From NCBI GenBank assembly GCA_963726775.1, contig CAVSDL010000015.1, positions 186,001 to 250,000 on the forward strand: a stretch of 64,000 bases of DNA, given 5' to 3'. Under the pieces are notes generated by a model, which saw only the letters and a list, made by a program, of their open reading frames with translations, made no database searches and was not told where the DNA came from. The position numbers were made by a program, and so were the translations under genes. This stretch comes from CAIWHR01 sp963726775 (GTDB taxonomy: Bacteria; Pseudomonadota; Gammaproteobacteria; Burkholderiales; Casimicrobiaceae). Position 1 is the first letter of the stretch; each line of letters starts with the position of its first letter. Shown in pieces: positions 50,317 to 59,044 of this stretch.

Positions 50317-51705
50317 TCACGGCTTGCGCTCGGAGAGGAGATCCTGCAGCCGGCGCGCGAACTCCGGCGTCACCTCGCCGGCGGCGAGCCGCGTGAAATG
50401 AACCGTCTTGAAGTGTTCGGGCACGCGGGCGCCGCCGGCGTTCGTGTCGTCGATGCACACCGGCAGTATGAACACGGCCCCATCGGCAATGTTGCGGGTG
50501 CGATCGATCGCGTAGCTCCACTCGCGGCGGAAGTAGCCCTCGAGCCGCCTCTCCGTCGCCGCCGAGACGACCGGAACGAAGAAGGAGCAGCGGGCAATGT
50601 TGCGGTGGATCATCCGGTCGTAGTCGTCGCCGCTCTCGAGGCGCTCCATGTCGAACCATGCCTCGATGCCGGCGGCGTCGAGCCCGGCCTTGAGCTTCTG
50701 CACGGCGGCGAGATCGTCGCGCGCGTAGCTCACGAACACCGCGTTGTCCGGCATCTCGCGTTCCGGCGGCCGGAAGCGCTGCGGCGCCGCGCCGAGCGCG
50801 ATGACGTCCGCCGGCTTGTGTCGCGTCGTCCATCGCCGGTGCAGCTCGTCGACGAACTTGCCGGCGCCGCCGTAGATGCGCGTGCGCACGCTGACCTGCT
50901 GCAGGAAGCTCATCAGCCGGCTGTCGCTGCCGGAATGGCTGTCGGCCAGCACCTCGCCCACCTCGCGCGGGTCGGACAGCCGGTGGCGCTTGGTCATCCG
51001 CAGGAAGAAGCGCGCGAGCCAGTTGGTGAAGCTGCTGCCGATCAGCAGCAGATGATTGTGCTCGAGTTCGTGGAAGAGCTTCTCCGGCGTCAGGTGCTCG
51101 CTCTGCAGCGCGCAGATGAACTCCAGCGTGTCCTCATCCGAGATCACGTACGTCGGCGACGCCGACAGGCGGCCCAGCAGGTGATAGACGACCGGTCGCT
51201 GGAGCCGCTCGCGCTCGGTCGGCAGGTCGGCGACCCGGTTCGGCGAATACGCGATCACCTCGGTGGACTGCGCGCCGCCGAACCGCTCGTTGTTGATCGC
51301 CTGCTCGAGCAGCGGGTCGAAGGTCGTCGTGACGTACAGGTCGAAATCGGTGATCTGGGCGAGCTGCCGCAGCGCCAGCGGAGGCGCGAAGTTCGCGTCG
51401 CGCAGGATGCTGCGCAGCCGCGTGTAGGCTTCCTCGCGCCGGCCCCGCGAGGCGAGGAACCAGCAGACGACGTCGTTCAGCGTGTACGGCTGCGGCAGCT
51501 GCGCGGTGTCCACGTTGAGTTTGCCCGCGAGCTTCTCGGCGACCCACTCATAGAGCAGCCGCGGGCCGGACTCCGTGTCGATCTTGAGAAGTTCCGGCCC
51601 GATGATCGGGATGACCCGCCGCTCCTCGATGAAATTGAGCAGGTCCTCCCACGCATCGTCGTCGAGCGTGGCAAGGGGTGGATGGATGGAAAGCAGGCTG
51701 GTCAT
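50317..51705 (-). CDS. Degenerate SIR2-like domain fused to TIR domain
   Basis: A 462-residue protein. Residues 15-260 match the SIR2-like fold (RRVIPIIGPELL, LYVTTTFDPLLEQAI, VVYHLLGRLSASP, HLLLIGSSFTNWLARFFLR). The Asn of the usual TTN-x-D motif is Thr and the His of the LHG motif is Leu, so this part is probably not an active NADase and may be a binding domain. Residues 321-462 are a TIR domain (AVFVSYARDDLAAVQ, WFDMERLESGDDYDRMI) that keeps a Glu (E357) aligned with SARM1 E642 from memory. The TIR part may therefore cleave NAD. It is first in the operon; start at ATG 51703-51705. Confidence 0.82.
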   Translation of the reverse strand: MTSLLSIHPPLATLDDDAWEDLLNFIEERRVIPIIGPELLKIDTESGPRLLYEWVAEKLAGKLNVDTAQLPQPYTLNDVVCWFLASRGRREEAYTRLRSILRDANFAPPLALRQLAQITDFDLYVTTTFDPLLEQAINNERFGGAQSTEVIAYSPNRVADLPTERERLQRPVVYHLLGRLSASPTYVISDEDTLEFICALQSEHLTPEKLFHELEHNHLLLIGSSFTNWLARFFLRMTKRHRLSDPREVGEVLADSHSGSDSRLMSFLQQVSVRTRIYGGAGKFVDELHRRWTTRHKPADVIALGAAPQRFRPPEREMPDNAVFVSYARDDLAAVQKLKAGLDAAGIEAWFDMERLESGDDYDRMIHRNIARCSFFVPVVSAATERRLEGYFRREWSYAIDRTRNIADGAVFILPVCIDDTNAGGARVPEHFKTVHFTRLAAGEVTPEFARRLQDLLSERKP

Positions 51706-51834
51706 GCGCAATGTCTGCTACAAGCGAGCATATTTCCCGGTTGCACGGCACCCATCATCGCGCTCGGCTGGCAGCGGGCGCTTTCGCGCGATTCGCAGTG
51801 TCCACGAATCCGAAACGACGGTCAAACACGACGA

Positions 51835-52953
51835 TCACCGCAGCGTGACCGCGTCCGGTGCCGCGATCGCGCGGTCGAGCACCCCGTCGCGCTCGGCCTT
51901 TGGCAACGCGGCCAGCGCCTTCACGCGGCCGTAGAACTGCGGCAGATCGCCGCCTTCCGCGCGCAGCAGTGCCGCGAACTTCGGGACGCGGTCGGCGTAC
52001 AAGCCCGCCGCGACAATTCCCGCATTGTTGGCGCCGCCGGCGAACCACCGGTCGAAGGCAGGAACGCCGTCCCAGCCGGACTTCATCCGCTCGTATTCGC
52101 TGCGCATCGTCGCAAACGCGGCCGCCTTGCCGGCTCGCTTGTCGGCATCCGCAGCGTCGCTCGCGTACAGTGCCGCGAGGCGGCCTCGCGTTGTTCGGAC
52201 GAGCGCGCGGAATTCGGCGCGCAGGCGCTGCGTCCGGGCGACTTCTGCGGCGAACTGCGCGGCGTCCGGGCGCCCCTGCTGCGCGGCAAGCCACCGCGCC
52301 AGCCCCTCTTCTTCGACGGCGACCGCGAACGACTCGTTGAACGCCGAATCGTCCTTGACGTAGACCACCTGGTGCGCGAGCTCGTGGAAGATGAGCCTCG
52401 CCACCTCGGCTTCGCGATAACGGACGAAGGTCGAGAGCACCGGATCATCGAAGTACCCGAGCGTCGAATACGCCGGCACGCCGCTGACATGCACGTCGGA
52501 ATTTTCCGCCGCGAGCCTCGCGGCTTCGTTGCGCGCATCCCCTTCGGCAAAGTAGCCGCGGTACACCACGCAGCCCGCCACCGGAAAGCACCACTGCCGC
52601 GGCGTCAGCGACAGCTCGGGCGTCGCGACAACGTTCCAGACGACGAACGGACGGTCGAGATCCGCATAGCGCGTATAGCTGCCGTTGTCGGGCAGCGCCA
52701 GCTCGCGGCTCGCGTAGGCGCGAATTTCCTGTACCCGCTGCAGTCGGGCCTTGAGCGCTGCATCGGGCGTGAACTCGATCACCTCCGGAATCGGTTTCGC
52801 CCGCGCGAGCAGGTCGAACTGCCCGGCGAGTCCCTGCCAATAGAATTCGACGGCGGAGCAACCCGTCAGCAGCAATAGCGCGACGAGTGGCAGCCAAGGC
52901 CGGCCCGGGACCGCGCCTGCCACCGATCGGCACGATCGAACCGTTGCGATCAC
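51835..52953 (-). CDS. Putative lipoprotein zinc aminopeptidase (DUF2265 family)
   Basis: A protein of about 372 residues. A short N-region is followed by the lipoprotein signal LPLVALLLLTGC with the lipobox Cys, so it is probably anchored in the outer membrane or periplasm. The metal-binding LIFHELAHQVVYVKD holds an HExxH motif; the downstream Glu-rich FNESFAVAVEEEGLARWL may give the third ligand. The family is annotated as putative aminopeptidases, with little biochemistry. No ATG fits; I chose the GTG at 52951-52953. The longer frame upstream overlaps the aminotransferase and is rejected. Confidence 0.83.
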   Translation of the reverse strand: MIATVRSCRSVAGAVPGRPWLPLVALLLLTGCSAVEFYWQGLAGQFDLLARAKPIPEVIEFTPDAALKARLQRVQEIRAYASRELALPDNGSYTRYADLDRPFVVWNVVATPELSLTPRQWCFPVAGCVVYRGYFAEGDARNEAARLAAENSDVHVSGVPAYSTLGYFDDPVLSTFVRYREAEVARLIFHELAHQVVYVKDDSAFNESFAVAVEEEGLARWLAAQQGRPDAAQFAAEVARTQRLRAEFRALVRTTRGRLAALYASDAADADKRAGKAAAFATMRSEYERMKSGWDGVPAFDRWFAGGANNAGIVAAGLYADRVPKFAALLRAEGGDLPQFYGRVKALAALPKAERDGVLDRAIAAPDAVTLR

Positions 52954-52978
52954 GCGCGCAAGAGGCGTGGCCTCTCCC

Positions 52979-54178
52979 CTACAGAAAGCGGCGCAGCCGC
53001 GCGACGCCTTCCGCGAGCTTTGCGGTATCGATCGTATAGGCGAAGCGTACGTGAGAGTCGGCGCGATGGCGCCCGAAATCGATGCCTGGCGTGATCGCGA
53101 CACCCGCCGCTTCGAGCACATCGCGGCAAAAGCGCTGGCTCTCGGCGCCGAAGCGCGAGCTGTCGGCGTAGACAAAAAATCCGCCCGTGGGCGTGACCGG
53201 AATGCCGAAGCCCAGCTCGCGCAACGCGGGGACGAGAAAATCGCGGCGGTCCCGGAACGCGAGGCGGCGTTTCTCGACGATGGCAATCGTCTCGGGTGTG
53301 AAGCACGCGAGCGCCGCGCGCTGCGACAGCGTGGGTGGAGAGATGTACAGGTTCTGGGCGAGTTTCTCCAGATCGCGGACATGCCGATCCGGCGCAACGA
53401 TCCATCCGAGGCGCCACCCGGTCATGTTGAAGTACTTGGAAAAGCTCGACACGATGAACAGGTCGTCGGCGTGCGGGCCGGTGCTGCTCAGCGCCGAGCG
53501 CGCCCCGGCGCGGCCATCGCCATCGTAGGAAAGTCCGAGGTAGATCTCGTCGACGATCAGCCGGCCGCCCAGGCGCGCGACCGTCGCGGCGATTCTGCGC
53601 AACTCGTCCGGAGCGACTTTCGTTCCGGTAGGATTCGACGGCGACGCGATCAGCACGCCACGCGTGCGCGGGGACCAATGGCGCTCGATCAGCTCGGCGG
53701 AGAGCTGGTAGCCGGTCTCCGGCCCGACGGGGATACCGACCGGCTCGCCCTCGAGCACGCGGACGAAGTGGCGGTTGCACGGATAGCCGGGATCGGAAAG
53801 CAGAATCTGGTCATCGCGGTCGACGAGAAATGCCATCACCAGCAGCAGCGCGGCCGATGATCCCGCCGTGACGATCACGCGCTCCGGAGCGACGACGACG
53901 CCAAAATGGTCGGCGTAATGCTGCGCGATCGCCTGCCGAAGCTCGATAATGCCGAGCGCCGACGTGTAGTAGATGCTCCCGCCGGCGAGCGCGCGCTGCG
54001 CTTCGGCCAGGACGGTCGCGGGCGTCGGAAAATCGGGCTCGCCAATCTCCATGTGCACGACGCTGCGGCCGCCGGCCTCGAGCGTCCGCGCCGCCGTCTG
54101 CACCTCCATGACGTGGAACGGCTCGATGTCGCCCACCCGCGCGGCACAGGCCCGCATCACTCGATTCGGAGATTCCAT
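52979..54178 (-). CDS. Pyridoxal phosphate-dependent aminotransferase, class I/II
   Basis: A fold-type I aminotransferase of 399 residues. The Schiff-base Lys is in FIVSSFSKYFNMTGWRLGW. Other markers are EIGEPDFPTP at the start, IASPSNPTGT for substrate carboxylate/PLP contacts, VDEIYLGLSY with the PLP-pyridine Asp, and the C-terminal HVRFAYTIDT with the carboxylate Arg. It resembles aspartate/aromatic aminotransferases of the AspB group; substrate is undetermined. It lies 25 bp upstream of the aminopeptidase, likely co-transcribed, and diverges from the DUF4124 gene. Confidence 0.9.
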   Translation of the reverse strand: MESPNRVMRACAARVGDIEPFHVMEVQTAARTLEAGGRSVVHMEIGEPDFPTPATVLAEAQRALAGGSIYYTSALGIIELRQAIAQHYADHFGVVVAPERVIVTAGSSAALLLVMAFLVDRDDQILLSDPGYPCNRHFVRVLEGEPVGIPVGPETGYQLSAELIERHWSPRTRGVLIASPSNPTGTKVAPDELRRIAATVARLGGRLIVDEIYLGLSYDGDGRAGARSALSSTGPHADDLFIVSSFSKYFNMTGWRLGWIVAPDRHVRDLEKLAQNLYISPPTLSQRAALACFTPETIAIVEKRRLAFRDRRDFLVPALRELGFGIPVTPTGGFFVYADSSRFGAESQRFCRDVLEAAGVAITPGIDFGRHRADSHVRFAYTIDTAKLAEGVARLRRFL

Positions 54179-54270
54179 CGAAAGGCCTAGTCCGGGCAAC
54201 CGGGAAAAGCGTTATGGTAATGCCTCGGGGACGGATTCCGCGTCGTGGGCCCCTCCGAAGAGTACCCGCC

Positions 54271-54786
54271 ATGCTCGCGTGTCGTGATATCGCCCCCTGT
54301 GCCGCGCTCATTGCAGCGCTCGCCGCGCCGCTCGCCGCCCGGGCCGAGGTGTACAAGTGCGCCGGCGACAACGGCAATCCCGTCTACCAGGAGATGCCCT
54401 GCGCAGCCGGCCGCGAGCTGCGCAACTTCCAGACCGATCCGCCGGAGATCACGGTGCTGCCCGGGACGACCCGCGGCAACGTGGCCCCCGCGGCGGGAAG
54501 CGACGTCGCAAAGAAGGATGCCCGGCCCAACCGGGACGCGGCACCGTCCAAGCCCGCCAAGCCCGCGAAAGCCGGCGCCTCGGAACGCCGGTTCGCGCGT
54601 GCCGGCATGACCGAAGGCGAAGTGCTGGCCAAGCTCGGCACGCCGGACATGAAGGCCTATCGCCGGAATCAGAAGCAGACGCGGTGGACGTGGCTCCCCG
54701 CCGACGGCGATCTGGACACGATTACGACGCTGACGCTCGTCGAGGGCGTGGTGACCGAAGTCGAGCGCAGGGTCGTGAAGAAGTGA
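54271..54786 (+). CDS. DUF4124 envelope protein with BamE/SmpA-like C-terminus
   Basis: A 171-residue exported protein. A signal peptide ends near PLAARAEV; a DUF4124 domain follows (VYKCAGDNGNPVYQEMPC, with two Cys likely disulfide-bonded), then a Lys/Ala/Pro linker and a C-terminal module with FARAGMTEGEVLAKLGTPD, which resembles the SmpA/BamE lipoprotein repeat. The role is unknown but an envelope location is clear. I chose the ATG at 54271; a longer start would put Arg/Pro-rich residues before the signal. It overlaps dtd by 4 bp. Confidence 0.82.
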   Translation: MLACRDIAPCAALIAALAAPLAARAEVYKCAGDNGNPVYQEMPCAAGRELRNFQTDPPEITVLPGTTRGNVAPAAGSDVAKKDARPNRDAAPSKPAKPAKAGASERRFARAGMTEGEVLAKLGTPDMKAYRRNQKQTRWTWLPADGDLDTITTLTLVEGVVTEVERRVVKK

Positions 54787-55235
54787 GGGCGCTGGTCCAG
54801 CGGGTGCGCGAGGCCTCGGTCATGGTCGACAGCCACCTGACCGGCGCCATCGGCCCGGGCCTGCTGGTGCTGGCCGCGATGGCACGCGACGACGGCGAGG
54901 ACGACCGCGATTGGCTCTCGCGCAAGATCGTCGCGTTGCGCATTTTCGACGATGCCGCGGGAATCATGAACCGGTCGGTCGTCGATATCGGCGGCGGCAT
55001 CCTTGCCGTCAGCCAATTCACACTCTACGCATCGACGAAAAAGGGCAATCGGCCCTCCTGGTCGGACGCCGCGCCGCCGGAAATTGCGGAACCGCAGTTC
55101 TGCGCATTCGTCGCCGCGTTGACCCGCCACTTCGGCAAACCCGTGCCCACCGGTTCCTTCGGCGCCGCCATGCAGATCGCGCTGGTCAACGACGGGCCGG
55201 TGACGATATGGCTCGATTCGCGGCGGCGGGAGTGA
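54783..55235 (+). CDS. dtd: D-aminoacyl-tRNA deacylase
   Basis: A 150-residue cytoplasmic proofreading enzyme that hydrolyses D-aminoacyl-tRNA. It begins VRALVQRVREASVMVD from a GTG that overlaps the upstream stop (GTGA). Family motifs are LAVSQFTLYA (the SQxT active-site motif) and the C-terminal LVNDGPVTIWLDS (the NxGPVT-type cis-proline motif). The length is typical. Confidence 0.95.
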   Translation: MRALVQRVREASVMVDSHLTGAIGPGLLVLAAMARDDGEDDRDWLSRKIVALRIFDDAAGIMNRSVVDIGGGILAVSQFTLYASTKKGNRPSWSDAAPPEIAEPQFCAFVAALTRHFGKPVPTGSFGAAMQIALVNDGPVTIWLDSRRRE

Positions 55236-55326
55236 AGGGGAGTGAAGTCTCGAACGGCGCGCTCCGCAACGTTCCCGTTCGGCGGGCCGCGCCCACCGCC
55301 CGCTTTGCAGCGGCGTGTGGGCACCG

Positions 55327-56025
55327 CTAGGGCAAATCGAACAGCAGGATTTCGGCGGATTTCCCGTGGTCCAGGGAGACCGTGGGAGCGTCCGTGATCC
55401 GCGCCGCGTCGCCGGCCGCGAGCGCAATGCCGTTGACGTGCAAACGGCCCCGGGCGACGTGCGCGTAGGCGCGGCGGCCCGGCTCGAGCTCGTGGCGCGC
55501 CGCCTCGGCGCCGTCGAGCAGCGCCGCGTACACCGTAGCATCCTGGTGGATCGTCACCGAGCTCTCGCGACCATCCGCCGAGGCAATCACGCGCAGCTGA
55601 CCCCGCAAGTCATCCGGCGCGAATCGCCTCTGCTCGTAGCCCGGGTCGACGCCAACGACGCTCGGCTGAATCCAGATCTGCAGGAAATGGACCGGTAGCG
55701 TCCGCGAAGGGTTGTACTCGCTGTGCAGCACACCGCGGCCGGCGCTCATCCGCTGCACGTCGCCCGGGGCGATGATCGACCCATTGCCCATGTTGTCGTT
55801 GTGCTCGAGCTGGCCCTCGAGCACGTAGGTGAGGATCTCCATGTCCTTGTGGCCATGCGTGCCGAAGCCCATGCCCGGCCGGACGCGATCCTCGTTGATG
55901 ACGCGCAGCGGTCCGAAGCCCATGTGCTCCGGGTCGTAATAGTCGGCGAACGAGAAGCTATGATGCGAATCGAGCCACCCATGGTCGGCGTGGCCGCGAT
56001 CTTCGGCTTTGCGCAGCGTGATCAT
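55327..56025 (-). CDS. Pirin family protein
   Basis: A 232-residue bicupin of the pirin/YhhW family, with possible quercetin 2,3-dioxygenase-like activity. The N-terminal cupin has a metal-binding His set in GFGTHGHKDMEILTYVLEG and the later SAGRGVLHSEYNPS. It is 11 bp after uxaC and looks co-transcribed with the uronate genes, which is unusual for pirins and may reflect oxidant or sugar-acid metabolism. Function is otherwise unknown. Confidence 0.9.
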   Translation of the reverse strand: MITLRKAEDRGHADHGWLDSHHSFSFADYYDPEHMGFGPLRVINEDRVRPGMGFGTHGHKDMEILTYVLEGQLEHNDNMGNGSIIAPGDVQRMSAGRGVLHSEYNPSRTLPVHFLQIWIQPSVVGVDPGYEQRRFAPDDLRGQLRVIASADGRESSVTIHQDATVYAALLDGAEAARHELEPGRRAYAHVARGRLHVNGIALAAGDAARITDAPTVSLDHGKSAEILLFDLP

Positions 56026-56036
56026 CGGTGCCCGTC

Positions 56037-57455
56037 TCAGAGTTTGTAGGCGCGCTTCGCCAGGCCGTAGGCCAGTTCCGGCGCCAGCGCGAATGCCTCG
56101 TCCTCGCCGATCCTGTGCTCCGCGGCGAGGGTCGCGAGAAAGCGGCAGTCCATCCGCCGCGCGACATCGTGGCGGGCGGGGATCGACATGAACGCCCGCG
56201 TGTCATCGTTGAAGCCGACCGTGTTGTAGAAGCCCGCAGTCTCCGTCGCCTGCTCGCGGAAGCGCCGCATGCCCTCGGGGCTGTCGTGGAACCACCAGGG
56301 CGGACCGAGCTTCAGGATCGGGTAATGCCCCGCAAGCGGCGCCAGCTCGCGGGCGTACGTCGACTCGTCCAGCGTGAACAGGATCACGGTCAGATTGCGC
56401 TCGTTGCCGTAGCGGTCGAGCAGCGGCTTCAGCGCGCGGACGTAGTCGGTCCGCGTCGGAATGTCGGCGCCCTTGTCGCGGCCGAAGTCGCGAAACACGA
56501 GAGGGTTGTGGCTGCGCAGGCTCCCCGGGTGGATCTGCATGACGAGGCCGTCGTCGAGGCTCATGCGGGCCATCTCGGTGAGCATCTGCCCGCGAAATTC
56601 CTCGGCCTCCTCCGGCGTTGCCGTTCCCGCCAGTGCGCGATCGAGCAATTGCTGGCACGCCGGCTCGGGCAGATCGCAGGTCCGCGCGGTCGGGTGCCCG
56701 TGGTCGGTCGACGTCGCGCCCATCCCCTTGAAGTATGCGCGACGGTCGCGATGCGCGGCGAGGTAGCCGCGCCATGTCGCCGCGTTCTCCCCGGCAATGG
56801 CGCCGAGGCGGGCGACGCTGTCGCGAAACCCTTCGAATTCGGGATCGACGACCGGATCGGGGCGGTAGGCGGTGATCACGCGGCCCTTCCATCCGGACGC
56901 GCGAATCTTCCGATGATGATCCAGCGGAGCGAGCGGGGATTCCGTCGTCGCCAGCACCTCGATGTTGAAGCGCGCGAACAACGCGCGCGGCCTGAATTCG
57001 GGCTTGGCGAGGCAGGCGTTGATGTGGTCGAAATAGCGATCGGCCGACGACTCGGCGAGGCGTTCGTCGATCCCGAATACCGTCGCGAATGCATGATCGA
57101 GCCAGCTTCGCGTCGGCGTGCCGCGAAAGAGGTGATAGTGCGTGGCAAAGGTGCGCCAGATCTTGCGCGCGTCCTGTTCGACCGCGCCGCCGTCGCGACG
57201 CGGGATGCCGAGGTCCTCGAGCCGCAGACCCTGGCTGTAGAGCATACGGAACACGTAATGGTCCGGCGTGATGAACAGCGCGGACGCATTGGCGAACGGC
57301 AGGTCGTCGGCGAACCATTGGGGATCGGTGTGCCCGTGAGGACTGATGATCGGCAGATCCCTGACGGTTGCGTAGAGCTCCCGCGCGAGGCGGCGTGACG
57401 CGGGATCGACGGGAAACAGGCGGTCGGCATGAAGCGTCAGCGGGATCCTGGCCAT
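56037..57455 (-). CDS. uxaC: Glucuronate (uronate) isomerase UxaC
   Basis: A 472-residue metal-dependent isomerase of the amidohydrolase superfamily that converts D-glucuronate to D-fructuronate and D-galacturonate to D-tagaturonate. Visible markers are LPIISPHGHTDPQWFADD with the His-x-His metal site, ATTESPLAPLDHH, and GLVMQIHPGSLRSHN with a further metal His. I start at MARIPLTLHADRLFPVD (ATG at 57453-57455, AGGA upstream); the longer frame runs into uxuB. It is 10 bp from uxuB. Confidence 0.94.
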   Translation of the reverse strand: MARIPLTLHADRLFPVDPASRRLARELYATVRDLPIISPHGHTDPQWFADDLPFANASALFITPDHYVFRMLYSQGLRLEDLGIPRRDGGAVEQDARKIWRTFATHYHLFRGTPTRSWLDHAFATVFGIDERLAESSADRYFDHINACLAKPEFRPRALFARFNIEVLATTESPLAPLDHHRKIRASGWKGRVITAYRPDPVVDPEFEGFRDSVARLGAIAGENAATWRGYLAAHRDRRAYFKGMGATSTDHGHPTARTCDLPEPACQQLLDRALAGTATPEEAEEFRGQMLTEMARMSLDDGLVMQIHPGSLRSHNPLVFRDFGRDKGADIPTRTDYVRALKPLLDRYGNERNLTVILFTLDESTYARELAPLAGHYPILKLGPPWWFHDSPEGMRRFREQATETAGFYNTVGFNDDTRAFMSIPARHDVARRMDCRFLATLAAEHRIGEDEAFALAPELAYGLAKRAYKL

Positions 57456-57465
57456 GGCGGGGGTC

Positions 57466-58902
57466 CTAGAGGGATGGGCGCGCAAGCTGCGCGGCAAGCG
57501 TCTTGCGCACGCCGTCCCGGTACAACGCGACGACGTTTCGGCAGACGATGCGGCGGAATGCCGCGTCGGCGCCAAGATCGGCTCCGAAAACGGCGACGAG
57601 GTCGAGGAAGCCCTCGGCGATGCCGGCGGGATTGCTTTCCGCCGCCGCAGCGATCTTCCGGAACGTTGCGGCGAGAGGGTCCGCGACCTCGATCGTTCGG
57701 CCCTGTTCGTCGGTGCCGCTCGCGTAGCGGATCCACCCGGCGACGCCGAGCGCCAGATGCGCGATCGACGCCCCGCGCGCGATGCGGTCGCGCACCGTGC
57801 CGAGCAGCCGCTGCGGCAATTTCTGCGAGCCGTCCATGGCGATCTGCTGCGTCCGGTGCGGCAATGCCGGATTGCGGAAGCGTGCCAGCAGCTGCGCGCA
57901 ATAGGTTCGCAAGTCCATTCCCGGCGGCGCGACGAGCGTCGGCGCGACTTCATCGGCCATCAGCCGTTCGATCAGTGTCGCGAGTTGCGGGTCGGCGGCC
58001 GCCTGCCAGATGAACTCGTGGCCCGCGAGGTAACCGAGGTAGGCGAGCGTCGAGTGGCTGCCGTTCAGCAGCCGCAGCTTCATGGATTCGAACGGCGCGA
58101 CGTCGGCGACCCGCTGCGCGCCGGCACGCTCCCACGCCGGACGCGGAGCGGCGAAGCGATCCTCGATCACCCATTGCGTGAACGGCTCGCAGGCCACCGG
58201 CGCATCGTCGCGCACGCCGAGGAGGCGCGCCGCCTCGGCGATGTCGGCGTCGGTCGTCGCTGGAACGATGCGATCGACCATCGTGCAAGGGAACGCCGCG
58301 TTCGTGCCGATCCAGGCGTCGAGTGCCGGATCGATCGCCTGCGCCAGCGCACGGACAATGCCTTCGACCGTGCGGCCGTTGTGCGGAAGATTGTCGCAGC
58401 AGACGACGTTGATCGCGCCGATTCCCGCGGCGCGGCGCGCGGCGAGGCCGGCGACGAGCACGCCGGGCGCGCTGATCGAAAGTTCGGGATGCGCGACGTC
58501 GTGCGCGATGTCGGGATGCTCGAGGTTGAGCGCACCGGTCGCCGGATCGTGGCAGTAGCCCTTCTCGGTCACCGTCAGTGTGACGACCGTGACCCGGGGA
58601 TCGGCCAGCCGCCGTGTCAACCGCTCCCGGTCGGCGCCCAGGAACAGCGCCTCGCGCAAGGCGCCGATCACGCGCGGTCGGGTGCCCGCGGCGCTCTTTT
58701 CGAGCACGGCGTAGAGCCCGTCCTGCGCGGCGAGCGCGGCGGTCGCGCGCGGGGACTTGAGGCTCACGCCGCAGATGCCCCAGCGGGCGTCGCCTTCGAG
58801 GACGGAATCCGTGTACACCGCCTGATGGGCGCGGTGAAAGGCGCCGAGGCCCAGGTGCACGATGCCTATGGCCACGGCATCGATGTCGTACCCAGGTTGC
58901 AT
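57466..58902 (-). CDS. uxuB: Fructuronate/mannitol dehydrogenase family reductase (UxuB-like)
   Basis: A 478-residue long-chain polyol dehydrogenase that would reduce D-fructuronate to D-mannonate with NADH. The N-terminal nucleotide-binding stretch is IVHLGLGAFHRAHQAVYTD. The catalytic Lys and substrate loop are in ESMKLRLLNGSHSTLAYLGY, as in mannitol dehydrogenase and UxuB/UxaB. Fructuronate reductase is favoured over mannitol dehydrogenase because uxaC follows. The next enzyme, mannonate dehydratase (uxuA), is not in the window. Confidence 0.88.
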   Translation of the reverse strand: MQPGYDIDAVAIGIVHLGLGAFHRAHQAVYTDSVLEGDARWGICGVSLKSPRATAALAAQDGLYAVLEKSAAGTRPRVIGALREALFLGADRERLTRRLADPRVTVVTLTVTEKGYCHDPATGALNLEHPDIAHDVAHPELSISAPGVLVAGLAARRAAGIGAINVVCCDNLPHNGRTVEGIVRALAQAIDPALDAWIGTNAAFPCTMVDRIVPATTDADIAEAARLLGVRDDAPVACEPFTQWVIEDRFAAPRPAWERAGAQRVADVAPFESMKLRLLNGSHSTLAYLGYLAGHEFIWQAAADPQLATLIERLMADEVAPTLVAPPGMDLRTYCAQLLARFRNPALPHRTQQIAMDGSQKLPQRLLGTVRDRIARGASIAHLALGVAGWIRYASGTDEQGRTIEVADPLAATFRKIAAAAESNPAGIAEGFLDLVAVFGADLGADAAFRRIVCRNVVALYRDGVRKTLAAQLARPSL

Positions 58903-59044
58903 GACGCCCGCCGGGAGCGATGCAAGAGACGACCGGCACAGTACGACGTGGATTCATGCCGTCGCCGCCATTCGTGGACGTCATGTCAGCAGCCCGTCGA
59001 GCACGGCAAGCGACACCACCGGTACGTACGCGACGAACATCAGC

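Noticed and set aside
58981..59040. A 19-codon hydrophobic frame (starting MFVAYVPVV) just after the ABC permease stop
   Set aside because: No ribosome-binding site and no recognisable family; too short to support.
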